The translations under genes were made by a program, and so were the position numbers. Source: Vibrio sp. STUT-A11 (GTDB lineage: Bacteria; Pseudomonadota; Gammaproteobacteria; Enterobacterales; Vibrionaceae). From it: 64,000 bases of DNA. The stretch spans positions 124,001 through 188,000 of the forward strand of contig NZ_AP026764.1 in NCBI RefSeq assembly GCF_026000435.1, read 5' to 3'. Under the pieces are notes generated by a model, which saw only the letters and a list, made by a program, of their open reading frames with translations, was not told the origin of the DNA and did no database searches. This document shows, piece by piece, positions 34,430 to 45,200 of the stretch (position 1 is its first letter; each line of letters starts with the position of its first letter).

Positions 34430-36544
34430 CTAGTTCTGACTGGTGAGGACTTTTTTCATTTTCTGCCCAATGCTAGAAACTTGTTCAGCATTGTAACGGG
34501 CAGTCTGATACGTAACTATTAAACGCAAACTGCGTTCTTCGTTGTCCACGTTTTCCATAATTTCAAAGTGTAAACCAAACAATGACTCAGTTTTATTAGG
34601 GAGGATTTGCTGGTATGAAACTGATTCACCCTGAGCCTTTTGTAGTGAGCCATACAACGCATTATCCGAGTGAATCTGTGCATATACATCGAATAATAAT
34701 CCGTTGTTAGGATCAAAACCAAGCTCACGTTGAACCATATCAATCGGTACTGTTGCGTGGGACATGGAGTCATTGATAGTTTCGGTCACATCTTCAATCA
34801 GCTTTCCAAAAGATTGCTCAGGGTAAAATAGCACTCGGTGAGCGACCATAGTGGTGTAATAGCCTACTGAGTCGAAGTATTTTGCATCATCACGTCCTGA
34901 TGCTGATGTACCAATCACCAAGTCTTTTAAATCTCCAGCGTCTTGCAGAGCATGCGCAATGGCAGAATAAACAACACTGAAAATGGACGAATTATGCTCT
35001 CTAGCTAAGGCGGAGACAGCCTGATGTGCTCGTGAACCTAAATCGATTTCTATCCAATTTGCTTCAATTGGGTTAATCACAGACGCCTTTTGTTCAGGTT
35101 CATGCTTGGTCAGCTTAAGGCCTTGAGCTGCGTCTTGTAAATGTTCCACCCAGTAACGAAAATCTTCTTGGCTTGGGCCGCGACTTTTCTGTTCGACAGC
35201 ATAATCATGGATGCTAAGCGCAGGCTTCGCCCAAACAGGCTCTAAACCTTGAACTCTCGCCATGTATGCGTTTGAAAGCTCAGACATCAAACTATTTAGT
35301 GACCACTCATCGATGATCATATGATGAATGAGGAAAGACAATACCTGCTTTCCGGTTTGCTCATCCCTAAAAAATCGTATACGTAAGGGGAGCTCTTCAG
35401 ATAAATCAAACACATAGGCAGCTTCAGAAGCCAAGCTCGCGTTGCCAGGCTCTGAACTTCCCCAAAACCAAGCGTAATTTGGCAATTCTTTCTCATCAAT
35501 TATACGCTGCACGACGCCACTCCCATCATCAACGAACAAACTCCTAAGGCCAGTATGACGAATCAATAGATCTGAAAATGCGAGCTTAAATGACTCCTCA
35601 TTGACTTCGCCATCAAATCGCATTGCGAATGGCAAGTTGAAAATCGCGCACTTACCTGTAGCCACATGTGCATCCCATAAAAACTGTTGCGCGAATGACA
35701 GAGGATAGCCACATGATGCCGTTGTCTCGTGCGTTACGAGTTCTCCTGAAGACGTTAAACCAGCTGACTGATGAATTACCGAAGCACACTGAGCAAGGGC
35801 TTTCGCACTTGGGGATTTAAAAAAGTCATTGAAGCTAACTTCGATACCATGATTCTTCATTAGGTTCCCGATAATTCGGGTTGCTAACAGTGAGTGTCCG
35901 CCAATTTCAAAAAAGTTGTCATCCAATTCAACGTCAGGGTCATCGAGACTAGCCCTAAATTCAGCTAATATTTTTTCTTCAATATTACGGTTAGATCCAT
36001 CATGGTAATAAAATTGGGTGATATCTATGTATTCCGGATTTAAACTTTCACAAGAAGAATGGTTATTCAACGCTTCGTAATTAGCGCCTAAAAAATTAAT
36101 GATAGTTGTATCGTTAATATGTGGTTCTAGTATCGGGTGGATAATAATAAACAAATACTTCTCTTGCTCAGTTTGTAAAATGGCTACTCTAAATGGTGAT
36201 TGAGACTCGGGGTCCCACCCGCGCGTTTTCATTGCTTTAATCAAATCTGGAATCTGTTTACTGGTTGCATCTAAAGTGTCAGTGAACTGGCTTTCTTCAG
36301 ATAGGTGCCACTTCTCTAACTCAAAATCTTCAGAAAATCCGTATCGAAGGTTTAATCGCATATCGACTAAAATTAGCTTTTGAACAGCGTGTTCGATTAA
36401 ATGATTTTTGCTATTTTTATCAATAGCATACCCCAAAACCCGCCACTCAACACTCTGGGGCTCTTGAAGCTGTTGCAACCAGACTTGCTCTTCATGTTCG
36501 CCGATTGGAAGTAGGGTTTTACGCGCTTTCGTAACGTTGTTCAT
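34430..36544 (-). CDS. angM: Anguibactin NRPS AngM (PCP-condensation)
   Basis: A 704-residue NRPS. Residues ~185-255 are a carrier domain with an intact serine, S218 (DDNFFEIGGHSLLATRI). Residues ~275-700 are a condensation domain with the catalytic HHMIIDEWS (H407, H408, D412). The first ~180 residues are unassigned. In anguibactin synthesis, AngM's carrier holds the DHB-cysteine-derived intermediate and its C domain joins it to N-hydroxyhistamine. It is the first gene of the minus-strand angM-angA unit and is divergent from fatD, with a Fur-box-like site between. Within this cluster its carrier and that of AngB are the only ones with the required serine. Confidence 0.92.
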   Translation of the reverse strand: MNNVTKARKTLLPIGEHEEQVWLQQLQEPQSVEWRVLGYAIDKNSKNHLIEHAVQKLILVDMRLNLRYGFSEDFELEKWHLSEESQFTDTLDATSKQIPDLIKAMKTRGWDPESQSPFRVAILQTEQEKYLFIIIHPILEPHINDTTIINFLGANYEALNNHSSCESLNPEYIDITQFYYHDGSNRNIEEKILAEFRASLDDPDVELDDNFFEIGGHSLLATRIIGNLMKNHGIEVSFNDFFKSPSAKALAQCASVIHQSAGLTSSGELVTHETTASCGYPLSFAQQFLWDAHVATGKCAIFNLPFAMRFDGEVNEESFKLAFSDLLIRHTGLRSLFVDDGSGVVQRIIDEKELPNYAWFWGSSEPGNASLASEAAYVFDLSEELPLRIRFFRDEQTGKQVLSFLIHHMIIDEWSLNSLMSELSNAYMARVQGLEPVWAKPALSIHDYAVEQKSRGPSQEDFRYWVEHLQDAAQGLKLTKHEPEQKASVINPIEANWIEIDLGSRAHQAVSALAREHNSSIFSVVYSAIAHALQDAGDLKDLVIGTSASGRDDAKYFDSVGYYTTMVAHRVLFYPEQSFGKLIEDVTETINDSMSHATVPIDMVQRELGFDPNNGLLFDVYAQIHSDNALYGSLQKAQGESVSYQQILPNKTESLFGLHFEIMENVDNEERSLRLIVTYQTARYNAEQVSSIGQKMKKVLTSQN

Positions 36545-36634
36545 ATGAATTCTAACTCTTATTTTTTCACTCAGTATGTAAGCGATATTATTTTTTAAGA
36601 TTATGCGTCAAATTGCTTACGCATCGACAATAAC

Positions 36635-36656
36635 AATGATAGGATTGATTATCATT
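36635..36656. promoter_or_regulatory. Candidate Fur box between angM and fatD
   Basis: AATGATA-N8-TATCATT is an inverted repeat in the 411-bp divergent region, 91 bp before the angM ATG and ~300 bp before fatD. Iron repression of both directions by Fur is expected from the known control of the fat/ang genes. Confidence 0.65.
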
Positions 36657-36955
36657 TAGATTTACATTTACCGTCAAGTCAATAATCAATTTGAATTGAA
36701 AACTGCATTTTTGTCAGTTAAGCCAAACTAACTGACGAATGAATCCGTTGATTTTTTTATTATCAATTGGCTCTAGTGACGTTTTGAGAGTTGAGTTGTG
36801 ATCTTATTATCTATTAAAAACAAACTTGGTTATGGCTTTTTGGAACGTAACCTCCGCTCAGTGAAAGATATTCATTATGCGTATTTCAGCCTCCTAGTAT
36901 TCCGACAAAAAGCGAATAGAAGCTCACTGCCTTTTCATTTCGGAGCATGTTTTGT

Positions 36956-37900
36956 ATGAGTGTTCGCGTAATATGCACATTTTCTATGTTGTGCTTTACT
37001 TCAATTTTCATCGGTGCAACTCCACTAGATTGGTCATTGTTGCTGACCATGGATGACAAAGGTTGGCTACCAATTACTGCCAGTAGATTTCCAAGGCTAA
37101 TCGCACTGATTCTGACCGGAGCTGGTCTCGCCATGTGTGGGGTCATTCTTCAACATATTGTTAGGAATCGATTTGTTGAGCCAGGTACAACTGGCGGTAT
37201 TGATGCGGCAAAACTTGGTATTTTGGTATCAATCATCCTACTTCCGTCCTCTGACAAGCTTGAACGTATGCTCTTCGCCGTACTATTTTGCTTCGCCGCC
37301 GGCCTGATATACATCACCATAGTACGAAGAATTAAATTCAGTAACTCTGCGTTAGTACCTGTGATTGGGCTTATGTTTGGTAGTGTGCTAAGTGCCATCG
37401 CAGAGTTTTATGCATATCAAAACAACATCTTGCAGAGCATGTCCGGTTGGCTAATGGGAGATTTCTCCAAGGTTGTTCAAGAACACTATGAGATAATTTT
37501 CTTAATTTTACCCATCACCCTGCTGACTTACTTATATGCACATAGATTTACAGTTATGGGAATGGGGGAAGATGTTGCATCCAACTTAGGAGTTAATTTT
37601 GCGGTCACTGCAGCCTTGGGCCTCGTACTGGTTTCCATCACCGCTGCTATAACCGTGGTGACAGTAGGTGCAATTCATTTTGTCGGTTTGGTCATACCTA
37701 ACCTCGTCGCACTCAAATACGGCGACCATCTTAAAAATACACTGCCAATCGTTGCACTAGGCGGCGCTTCATTACTGATTTTCTGCGACATTATAAGCAG
37801 AGTCGTTGTCTTTCCTTTTGAAGTCCCGATTGGATTAACAGCCAGTGCTGTCGGGGGAATCATGTTTCTTGCCTTTCTTTTGAAAGGAGCACGAGCATGA
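36956..37900 (+). CDS. fatD: Ferric-anguibactin permease FatD
   Basis: A 314-residue FecCD-type inner-membrane permease with about nine helices. It has the typical family core (GVILQHIVRNRFVEPGTTG for the coupling region, and VTVGAIHFVGLVIPNLV with the conserved GxxxFVGLxxPH-like block). ATG 36956 is chosen because CGGAG is ten bases before it, while only one base precedes the alternative at 36947. It partners with FatC, whose start overlaps this stop by four bases. Order fatD-fatC-fatB-fatA-angR-angT is exactly that of the pJM1 operon. Confidence 0.92.
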   Translation: MSVRVICTFSMLCFTSIFIGATPLDWSLLLTMDDKGWLPITASRFPRLIALILTGAGLAMCGVILQHIVRNRFVEPGTTGGIDAAKLGILVSIILLPSSDKLERMLFAVLFCFAAGLIYITIVRRIKFSNSALVPVIGLMFGSVLSAIAEFYAYQNNILQSMSGWLMGDFSKVVQEHYEIIFLILPITLLTYLYAHRFTVMGMGEDVASNLGVNFAVTAALGLVLVSITAAITVVTVGAIHFVGLVIPNLVALKYGDHLKNTLPIVALGGASLLIFCDIISRVVVFPFEVPIGLTASAVGGIMFLAFLLKGARA

Positions 37901-38850
37901 GATCACACCACTCCACCATGCTAGTTAGCATCATACTCCTTGGCATACTTTCCATCGCCTTTGTCTTTACTAGCTCCGGATGGGATTTTGACTACATTAT
38001 CCCTAAGAGGTTGATTAAACTTGGAGCCATATTTGTTGGAGGCAGTTGCGTGGCCGTCTCTGCTGTTGTTTTCCAAGCCTTGGCTGTTAATCGCATTCTT
38101 ACACCATCCATTATGGGGTATGAGTCGGTTTATCTGGTTTGGCAAGCCCTACTCTTATTACTAGCAGGCTCCGCTGGCATTGCTACGTTAGGTATTGTAG
38201 GCAATTTCGCCGCCTCCACAATACTCATCCTCTTGTACTCCTTTGCCATTCAATCTTGGATACTCAAGAGGTTTCGACGTGACATGCATCAAGTGTTGCT
38301 CATTGGGTTTGTTCTGACGATGGTAATGACAACACTCGCGCAGTTTATCCAACTGAGAATAAGTCCTGGAGAGTTCTCAATCCTTCAAGGACTCAGCTAT
38401 ACCTCGTTTGAACGAGCGAAACCTTCGACCCTACTCTTTGCCAGTATAGTGTTGGGCGTTTTAGCACTCTTTGCGAACAGGTGGTCACGCGAGCTGGATG
38501 TGATTGGGCTAGGCCGGGACCAAGCGATGTCATTAGGACTAAATGACAAACATTACATACCAAAGTACTTTGCTGTAATCGCAATTTTGGTGGCTATTTC
38601 TACTAGCTTGATTGGTCCAACGGCTTTCATGGGTATTTTTATTGCCAACATTGCCTATTCGGTTACTGGCACACCGAACTACAGGCACATATTGCTAGTC
38701 GCTTGTGCTATTGCGATTGCGATGTTCTTGGCAGGTCAGATCTTAGTCGAGCACCTATTTAACTATAAAACTACCGTCTCTATTTTGGTGAATGTCCTTT
38801 GTGGAGGCTATTTTCTGGCCATCACGATGAGAACAAGAAGCCAAATTTAA
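37897..38850 (+). CDS. fatC: Ferric-anguibactin permease FatC
   Basis: A 317-residue FecCD permease, second subunit of the ferric-siderophore channel. It shows ~9 hydrophobic helices and the coupling region VVFQALAVNRILTPSIMGYE. The PTAFMGIFIANIAYSVTGTP block matches the conserved FIG-type loop of the family. It starts with an ATG that overlaps the fatD stop. An ATPase to drive FatCD is needed, but no stand-alone ATPase gene is found in the window. Confidence 0.92.
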   Translation: MRSHHSTMLVSIILLGILSIAFVFTSSGWDFDYIIPKRLIKLGAIFVGGSCVAVSAVVFQALAVNRILTPSIMGYESVYLVWQALLLLLAGSAGIATLGIVGNFAASTILILLYSFAIQSWILKRFRRDMHQVLLIGFVLTMVMTTLAQFIQLRISPGEFSILQGLSYTSFERAKPSTLLFASIVLGVLALFANRWSRELDVIGLGRDQAMSLGLNDKHYIPKYFAVIAILVAISTSLIGPTAFMGIFIANIAYSVTGTPNYRHILLVACAIAIAMFLAGQILVEHLFNYKTTVSILVNVLCGGYFLAITMRTRSQI

Positions 38851-38905
38851 AGGCTGTTACTCGCCTGTGTAAAGGCAATTCAATGACAACAGAAGGAAAT
38901 GTACC

Positions 38906-39874
38906 ATGTTTAAGAGCACCCTAAGTTTGAGCATCGCGCTCGCTTGCAGCTCTCTAGTAACCTTAACGGGTTGCGAACCAGAAGTAGCTAAAACTCAAGT
39001 TACTCAGCCATTAGAAACGCCCATCGTGATTGAACATAACCTCGGGACAACGACTATTTCTAGTCGACCTCAACGAGTGGCTGCACTAGATATGAACGAA
39101 GTAGACTTTTTAGATCAGCTAAATGTCCCAATCGCAGGCATGGTGAAAGACTTTATTCCTCACTTCCTAGCAAAGTACAAAGACACTCCTGAAATCGCTG
39201 ACCTAGGCGCGATAGTGCAGCCTAATATGGAAAAAATCTATGCCCTAAAGCCAGATCTAGTATTGATGACCCCACTACATGCAAATCAATATGAGGACCT
39301 TTCTCAGCTAGCTCCGACGTTGCATTTTGACATCGACTACCGTAATAGCCGTCACAATCACGTCGATATCATTAAGCACCACCTAATTGCTCTCGGTGAG
39401 ATCTTTGAAAAGCAAGAGCTAGCGCAGCAAAAAGTTGCTGAAATCGAAGCAAAAGTCGCGGAAGTGCGTGCAGTCACAACAGAGCGTCCAGAAAAAGCTT
39501 TGGTTGTCATGCATAACGATGGCGCTTTCAGCTCATTTGGCGTCGAGTCTCGTTATGGTTTTGTTTTCGATGTGCTCGGAGTAAAGCCTGCTAGTAAGAA
39601 AGTGGAGACGAGTTTACATGGTCAGCCAATATCTAGTGAATTCATTAGCCAAGCCGATCCAGACATTCTGTACATCATCGACCGAACAGCGGTAATGGAA
39701 GGAAAGCCGGCAATTGATGCGGAACACTTGGCAAATCCACTTCTTCGTCAAACTACAGCATGGAAAAACGACAACATCGTTTTTGTTGATGCCGACGCCT
39801 GGTACATCACCTCTGCCAGTATTACATCCTTGCAAATCATAATCGAAGACATCCGCAAAGGTTATCAAAAATAA
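38906..39874 (+). CDS. fatB: Ferric-anguibactin binding lipoprotein FatB
   Basis: A 322-residue periplasmic binding protein with a lipoprotein signal (MFKSTLSLSIALACSSLVTLTGC, lipobox LTGC, Cys 23). It has the helical-backbone metal-receptor fold: VAALDMNEVDFLDQL and, near residue 115, LKPDLVLMTPLHANQYEDL. It delivers ferric anguibactin from FatA to FatCD. It is the third gene of the operon. Confidence 0.92.
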   Translation: MFKSTLSLSIALACSSLVTLTGCEPEVAKTQVTQPLETPIVIEHNLGTTTISSRPQRVAALDMNEVDFLDQLNVPIAGMVKDFIPHFLAKYKDTPEIADLGAIVQPNMEKIYALKPDLVLMTPLHANQYEDLSQLAPTLHFDIDYRNSRHNHVDIIKHHLIALGEIFEKQELAQQKVAEIEAKVAEVRAVTTERPEKALVVMHNDGAFSSFGVESRYGFVFDVLGVKPASKKVETSLHGQPISSEFISQADPDILYIIDRTAVMEGKPAIDAEHLANPLLRQTTAWKNDNIVFVDADAWYITSASITSLQIIIEDIRKGYQK

Positions 39875-39977
39875 ACTAAATAACAATAAGTTGGACCTTA
39901 AGTAGTCCAACCAAACAATCCCGTAACTGACATCAGTACGGATGTGAGCCAGCCCAAAATAAAAAAAGGAAACATTA

Positions 39978-42167
39978 ATGACTCATGACTATCATCAGAT
40001 AGCGGCGAACTCTTCAAAACAATCACTAAAAGGTAAACCAAGCCCAAGCCGCATCGCCCTCTTCATTGCGCTTCAACTCAGCTCTTTTACATTGCCAATC
40101 AGCATTGCTCAAGCAGAAGAAGTCGTAGACGAATCCATAACCGTTTACGGTGAAGCAAACAAAGCTTATGCCGCTGGCAAAATTTCCAAAGCGAGTAGTA
40201 TAGGGATGCTTGGAGACAAAGACTTCATGGAGACTCCTTTCAATGCGATTGGATACACTGAAAAACAAATCCAAGACCAGCACGCCAAAGATATCTCTGA
40301 TGTCATCTCAGCTTCTGATCCTTCCGTTTTCACCAGTGGTGAAACTGGTTTAAACAAAGAAAGTTTAAAAATACGAGGATTTAATTTAGACATTGGCGAC
40401 GCAATGTTTAATGGCTTGTATGGCATCGCTCCTTACTACCGTATTAGTCCCGAGATGTTCCAACGTGTCGACGTACTGAAAGGTCCATCATCTTTACTTA
40501 ATGGCATGGCTCCTAATGGTTCTGTGGGTGGTGCTATCAACTTAGTGTCAAAACGAGCTCAAGAAACACCAATAACATCTTTCACTGGCACCTACATGTC
40601 TGATTCCCAGTTTGGAGGACATTTCGATATTGGTCGTCGTTTCGGCTCAAATGATCAATTTGGTATCCGTTTCAATGGCGTGTTTAAAGATGGAGACACA
40701 GCAGTAAACAATCAAAGCAGCAAGACGCAACTTACATCGCTAAGCCTGGATTGGCGCAATGATGTTGCCTTCGTTGAAGCAGATTTGTACTACAGTACCG
40801 AGCGAGTTGAGGGGGCAAACCGAGGGTTGAGCATCGCTTCTGGTGTCAAAGTCCCACCTCCACCGTCATCTGATACATTATTGACGCCAGATTGGGCCTA
40901 CAATGACAGCGAAGACAAAGGAATGATGATTCGCGGGGAAATCGACGTTAATGACTCAATAACAGCATACGCCGCATTAGGTGCTAGCCGTACGGACTTT
41001 GATTCCAATGTGCCGCAAAGAGTCAAAATAATTGATAACGCAGGCAACCTCGAGGTGTCTCTAGGATCGGTTAAGCTTGAGAGTAAACGTACTTCAGGTG
41101 AAATTGGCGTTCGTAGTCGCTTTGACACAGGTCCGGTAGAGCACCACTTAGTACTGAATAGTACTTACTTTAGAGAAGATAAAAACGATTCTCCGACAGG
41201 AAATAATAGCCCTGCACCTTGGAATTCTAATATCTATGATCCTGTTTGGGGACCTGAAAATTCAGTTTATGACAACTACTATGGTTTACCCGTCGACTCC
41301 ACTCAGGTCAGCTATGGTGTTGCCGATACATTGTCTTTTGCTAATGGAAAATATCAAATCACGCTTGGCTTACGTCACCAAAGCATCGATTACGAATCTG
41401 GAATAGAAATGAATGGGATGTCTCTTCCTACCACTAAGCTCAAGGAAAGTACTTACACTCCCGCATTTGCTGCGTTATACAAGGTTTCGAGTTCAGTATC
41501 GCTTTATGGTAATTACACCGAAGGCTTGACGAATGGTCAGACAGCGGGCTCAAGTGCAGCGAACGCTGGTGAGGCTTTTGAACCACAAAAAACCAAACAG
41601 GCTGAAGCTGGCCTGAAGCTTGACATGGACGGCTTTGCGCATACGTTTAGTTTATTTGAAATCAAAAAGCCAAATGGGTACCAAGACCCGGATAGCAATA
41701 TTTTTTCTTTCGGTGGTGAGCAGCGCAATCGCGGTATTGAATGGGGATTCTACGGCACACTATCACAGGACTACACGCTTATCGGGGGGATAGCCTATAC
41801 AGATGCTGAAATTACAAAAGCAACAGATGTGACAGAAGAAGGGAAAAAAGCAACTAAGTTACCTGACCTGCAAGCTAAACTGGCATTAGAGTGGAACCTT
41901 CCAGCTATGCGTGAGCTAACGCTAATTGGTCAAGCAAACTATATGTCAGAACAATTTATTGATGCACAAAACACTCAATCACTATCTGCCCAGACTATTT
42001 TTGATCTTGGCGCTCGTTACAATTCAAGAATTGCTGATACAAGCGTGATTTGGCGCCTTACCGTCAACAACGTATTGGATGAGGATTACTGGACGACCAC
42101 TCACTATGCCGACCTTGCTCTGGGTGCACCGCGCACAGTGATGCTGTCTGCTACAGCGGATTTCTAA
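39978..42167 (+). CDS. fatA: Ferric-anguibactin outer-membrane receptor FatA
   Basis: A 729-residue TonB-dependent receptor. After an export region ending ISIAQAEEV, the TonB box is ESITVYG. The plug domain (~60-200) has SLKIRGFNL and the FQRVDVLKGPSSLL motif. A 22-strand barrel ends with the typical aromatic-terminated SATADF. It binds ferric anguibactin at the cell surface. It is followed by a hairpin before angR that in pJM1 is a known site of transcription termination. Confidence 0.93.
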   Translation: MTHDYHQIAANSSKQSLKGKPSPSRIALFIALQLSSFTLPISIAQAEEVVDESITVYGEANKAYAAGKISKASSIGMLGDKDFMETPFNAIGYTEKQIQDQHAKDISDVISASDPSVFTSGETGLNKESLKIRGFNLDIGDAMFNGLYGIAPYYRISPEMFQRVDVLKGPSSLLNGMAPNGSVGGAINLVSKRAQETPITSFTGTYMSDSQFGGHFDIGRRFGSNDQFGIRFNGVFKDGDTAVNNQSSKTQLTSLSLDWRNDVAFVEADLYYSTERVEGANRGLSIASGVKVPPPPSSDTLLTPDWAYNDSEDKGMMIRGEIDVNDSITAYAALGASRTDFDSNVPQRVKIIDNAGNLEVSLGSVKLESKRTSGEIGVRSRFDTGPVEHHLVLNSTYFREDKNDSPTGNNSPAPWNSNIYDPVWGPENSVYDNYYGLPVDSTQVSYGVADTLSFANGKYQITLGLRHQSIDYESGIEMNGMSLPTTKLKESTYTPAFAALYKVSSSVSLYGNYTEGLTNGQTAGSSAANAGEAFEPQKTKQAEAGLKLDMDGFAHTFSLFEIKKPNGYQDPDSNIFSFGGEQRNRGIEWGFYGTLSQDYTLIGGIAYTDAEITKATDVTEEGKKATKLPDLQAKLALEWNLPAMRELTLIGQANYMSEQFIDAQNTQSLSAQTIFDLGARYNSRIADTSVIWRLTVNNVLDEDYWTTTHYADLALGAPRTVMLSATADF

Positions 42168-42182
42168 TCTAGCGCACCTATG

Positions 42183-42204
42183 CCCTTAGTCTGTTGGCTA
42201 AGGG
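42183..42204 (+). terminator. Stem-loop in the fatA-angR gap (attenuation site candidate)
   Basis: CCCTTAG/CTAAGGG form a 7-bp stem with loop TCTGTTGG, followed by TATTTCTTCC. It sits between fatA and angR in a run of co-directional genes. In pJM1 the antisense RNA-beta is known to reduce read-through from fatA into angR at a site in this gap; this hairpin is the likely counterpart. Confidence 0.6.
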
Positions 42205-42243
42205 TATTTCTTCCTCCCACTTGGCTATTTATGAGAACTCACT

Positions 42244-45200
42244 ATGACCCAAAGCGAACACTTACCTCCTCTCAATAACACAGTCCTACCCTTAACTTCT
42301 TATCAAACCTGGCAACTATCGACTCAAAGGCAGCGTAGTGAACAGCAAGCCATTGCCAACTTTATCTATCAAGAAGCGGAATACAATGACACACCAAGGG
42401 ATCGGCTAGAAAGTTGTCTCGTGACACTTATAAACCATCACCCAATGCTCAATACCAGAATCAGTGCTGATTTTTACTTGCATCTTACTCATAAAAACCA
42501 CCTTGAAGCCTTCGATGTAAACGAGCTAAGCCAAGCGTCGGAAGAAGAAATAGAAAAACAACTGACACTTACTCGTACCGAACTAACAAAAAATCATTCA
42601 CAAGCGATCCTCTCCATTTCTATTAGTCTATTACCACTAAATAGAATCAGGCTTCATACCCGATTCAACTCCGTCGCTGTTGATACGCAAAGTGTTTCAT
42701 TATTTTTTGAACAACTAGATCAAATGTTAGAAGGAAACCTACCCACATTTTTCAGTCCAAAAGACGTTCTCACTGCACATCACAATATGGTGACTAACGA
42801 GTTAACCAATATGACAGTTGGTTGTTCCGAATGGGAAGAACATATATTGAAGCTACCTGGGTCAGCCAACCTCCCAACAGTATGTGAACCCGACAAAGTG
42901 CCTGAAACAGGGATAACCAGACGAACAGTGAGTTTTTCGTCTGAAAAATGGCAACAATTGGTCGTAAGAAGTAAAAATCATAACGTAACACCGGAGCTAG
43001 TGCTGGCGACCATTTTTGCTTCAGTTCTATCTCTATGGGGGCATCAAGAGACTCTCATGTTGAGGTTTGATAATAGCCCCAAAAATAGAGAAAAAGGGAT
43101 TGTAGGCCAGTTTACTCAGCCTCTACTTGTAAACTTATCTGGTTTCGGTCAGAGCTTTCTTTCCATTGTTCGAGAAAACCAAAAACACTTCGAACAAACG
43201 CACAAGCATCATCCGACACCTATTTTCTCACTTGTTCAGCAATTATCTCGGCTTTCAGACGCTCATCGCTATCCTGCCAATATCGCTTTCTCTAGCCAAC
43301 TTACAGAGACCAAGCAAAAAGCGGTTTGGGGATGCCACCAGTCAGCCAATACTTGGCTATCGTTACATGCAGAGTTAAAGAAAAACGAACTTATTCTGCA
43401 CTGGGACAGCCATGATACACTGTTCCCAAAAGACATGATCCAAGAGATGTTAATTAGCTACACTGGCCTCCTTGATTCTCTCAGCCAAAGAGATAGTGAT
43501 TGGACACAACCCTTACCAATCCTGCTACCAGCGAATCAAATTTCTACCCGTGACGCAATCAACACACCTGAAAGCCACAAATTGCCAGAAGGCTTACTTC
43601 ATCAAGGTTTTTGGAAAAATGTTGAGGCTTTCCCGAATGCAACGGCAGTCATTCATGGCCCAAAGTCTATCAGCTACCAAACTTTAGCAGACTATGCGCA
43701 ACACTGCGCAGGTGCGCTAACGAAGGTTGGAGTGGTACCCGGGGATCGTGTGGCTGTAAGTATGAATAAAGGAATCGGCCAGATCGTTGCTGTATTAGGC
43801 ATATTGTACGCTGGCGCTGTTTATGTGCCAGTGTCACTCGATCAGCCACAAGAAAGACGCGAAGGTATTTACCAAGGCGCTGGTATAAACGTAGTTCTTA
43901 CAGACGAATCTGATACAAAGGATTCAATGCCATCTAGCCAATTTTTGTATTTAGATTGGCAAACAGCTATAAAGAGCATGCCAATGGTAGCATCACCCGA
44001 AATAGAACCAAGTAAGCCTGCTTATATTATCTACACCTCAGGCTCAACAGGCACCCCCAAAGGAGTAGTAATATCTCACCAAGGAGCACTCAATACTTGT
44101 ATCGCCCTCAATCAACGCTACCAAATCAATAGCAATGATCGAGTATTAGCACTGTCTGCTCTTCACTTTGATCTCTCTGTCTATGACATTTTTGGTTTAC
44201 TCTCGGCTGGAGGCGCAATAGTACTAGTCAATGAGTCTGAAAGAAGAGACCCAAGTGCTTGGTGCCACGCGATTAAAAAGAATAACGTCACCATGTGGAA
44301 TAGCGTACCTGCCCTTTTCGATATGTTATTGACTTACGCGTCTTGCTTTAGTTCCTCTGCGCCTTCCGAACTACGTTTAACAATGCTTTCTGGAGACTGG
44401 ATCGGATTAGACTTACCAGAACGCTATCGTCAATATCGACCTAACGGAAAATTTGTCGCGATGGGGGGAGCCACAGAAGCATCAATATGGTCGAATGTCT
44501 TTGATGTCGATCAGGTAGCGTCGGAGTGGCGGTCCATCCCATATGGCTATCCTCTTCCTCGACAACAATATCGAGTAGTTGATGACTTTGGGCGCGATTG
44601 CCCAGATTGGGTAGCTGGAGAACTCTGGATTGGTGGAGATGGTGTCGCTCTTGGCTATTTTAACGATGAGCTCAAAACTCAAGCGCAGTTTTTACATATT
44701 GATGACTGTGCTTGGTATCGAACTGGGGACATGGGTTGTTACTGGCCTGATGGCACCCTTGAGTTCTTGGGGCGCAGAGATAAACAGGTAAAAATAGGTG
44801 GATATCGAATTGAACTGGGGGAGATCGAAGTTGCACTCAACAACATCCCTCAAGTACAACGTGCGATCGCCATCGCTGTAGGTAACAAAGCTAAGACTCT
44901 CGCGGCGTTTATCGTCCTTGATCCAGAACAAGCAAACACCAAGCGACTAGATACAGATGAAGTACAAAACCTACTAAACAATCAACTACCTAGCTATATG
45001 GTTCCTCAGCGAATAGTATTCCTCGACACATTGCCGCTAACTGCAAACGGCAAAGTCGACTATAAAGCTCTAACTCAAATGACAAGCTGCAGAAAGAACA
45101 AATCGTCTACTGCAGACCAACCACTTGTCACATCCAGTGAACATAAGTTAGCTGAGATTTGGAGTGAGGTACTCGGCACGCAAGAGTTTTATAAGTCTAG

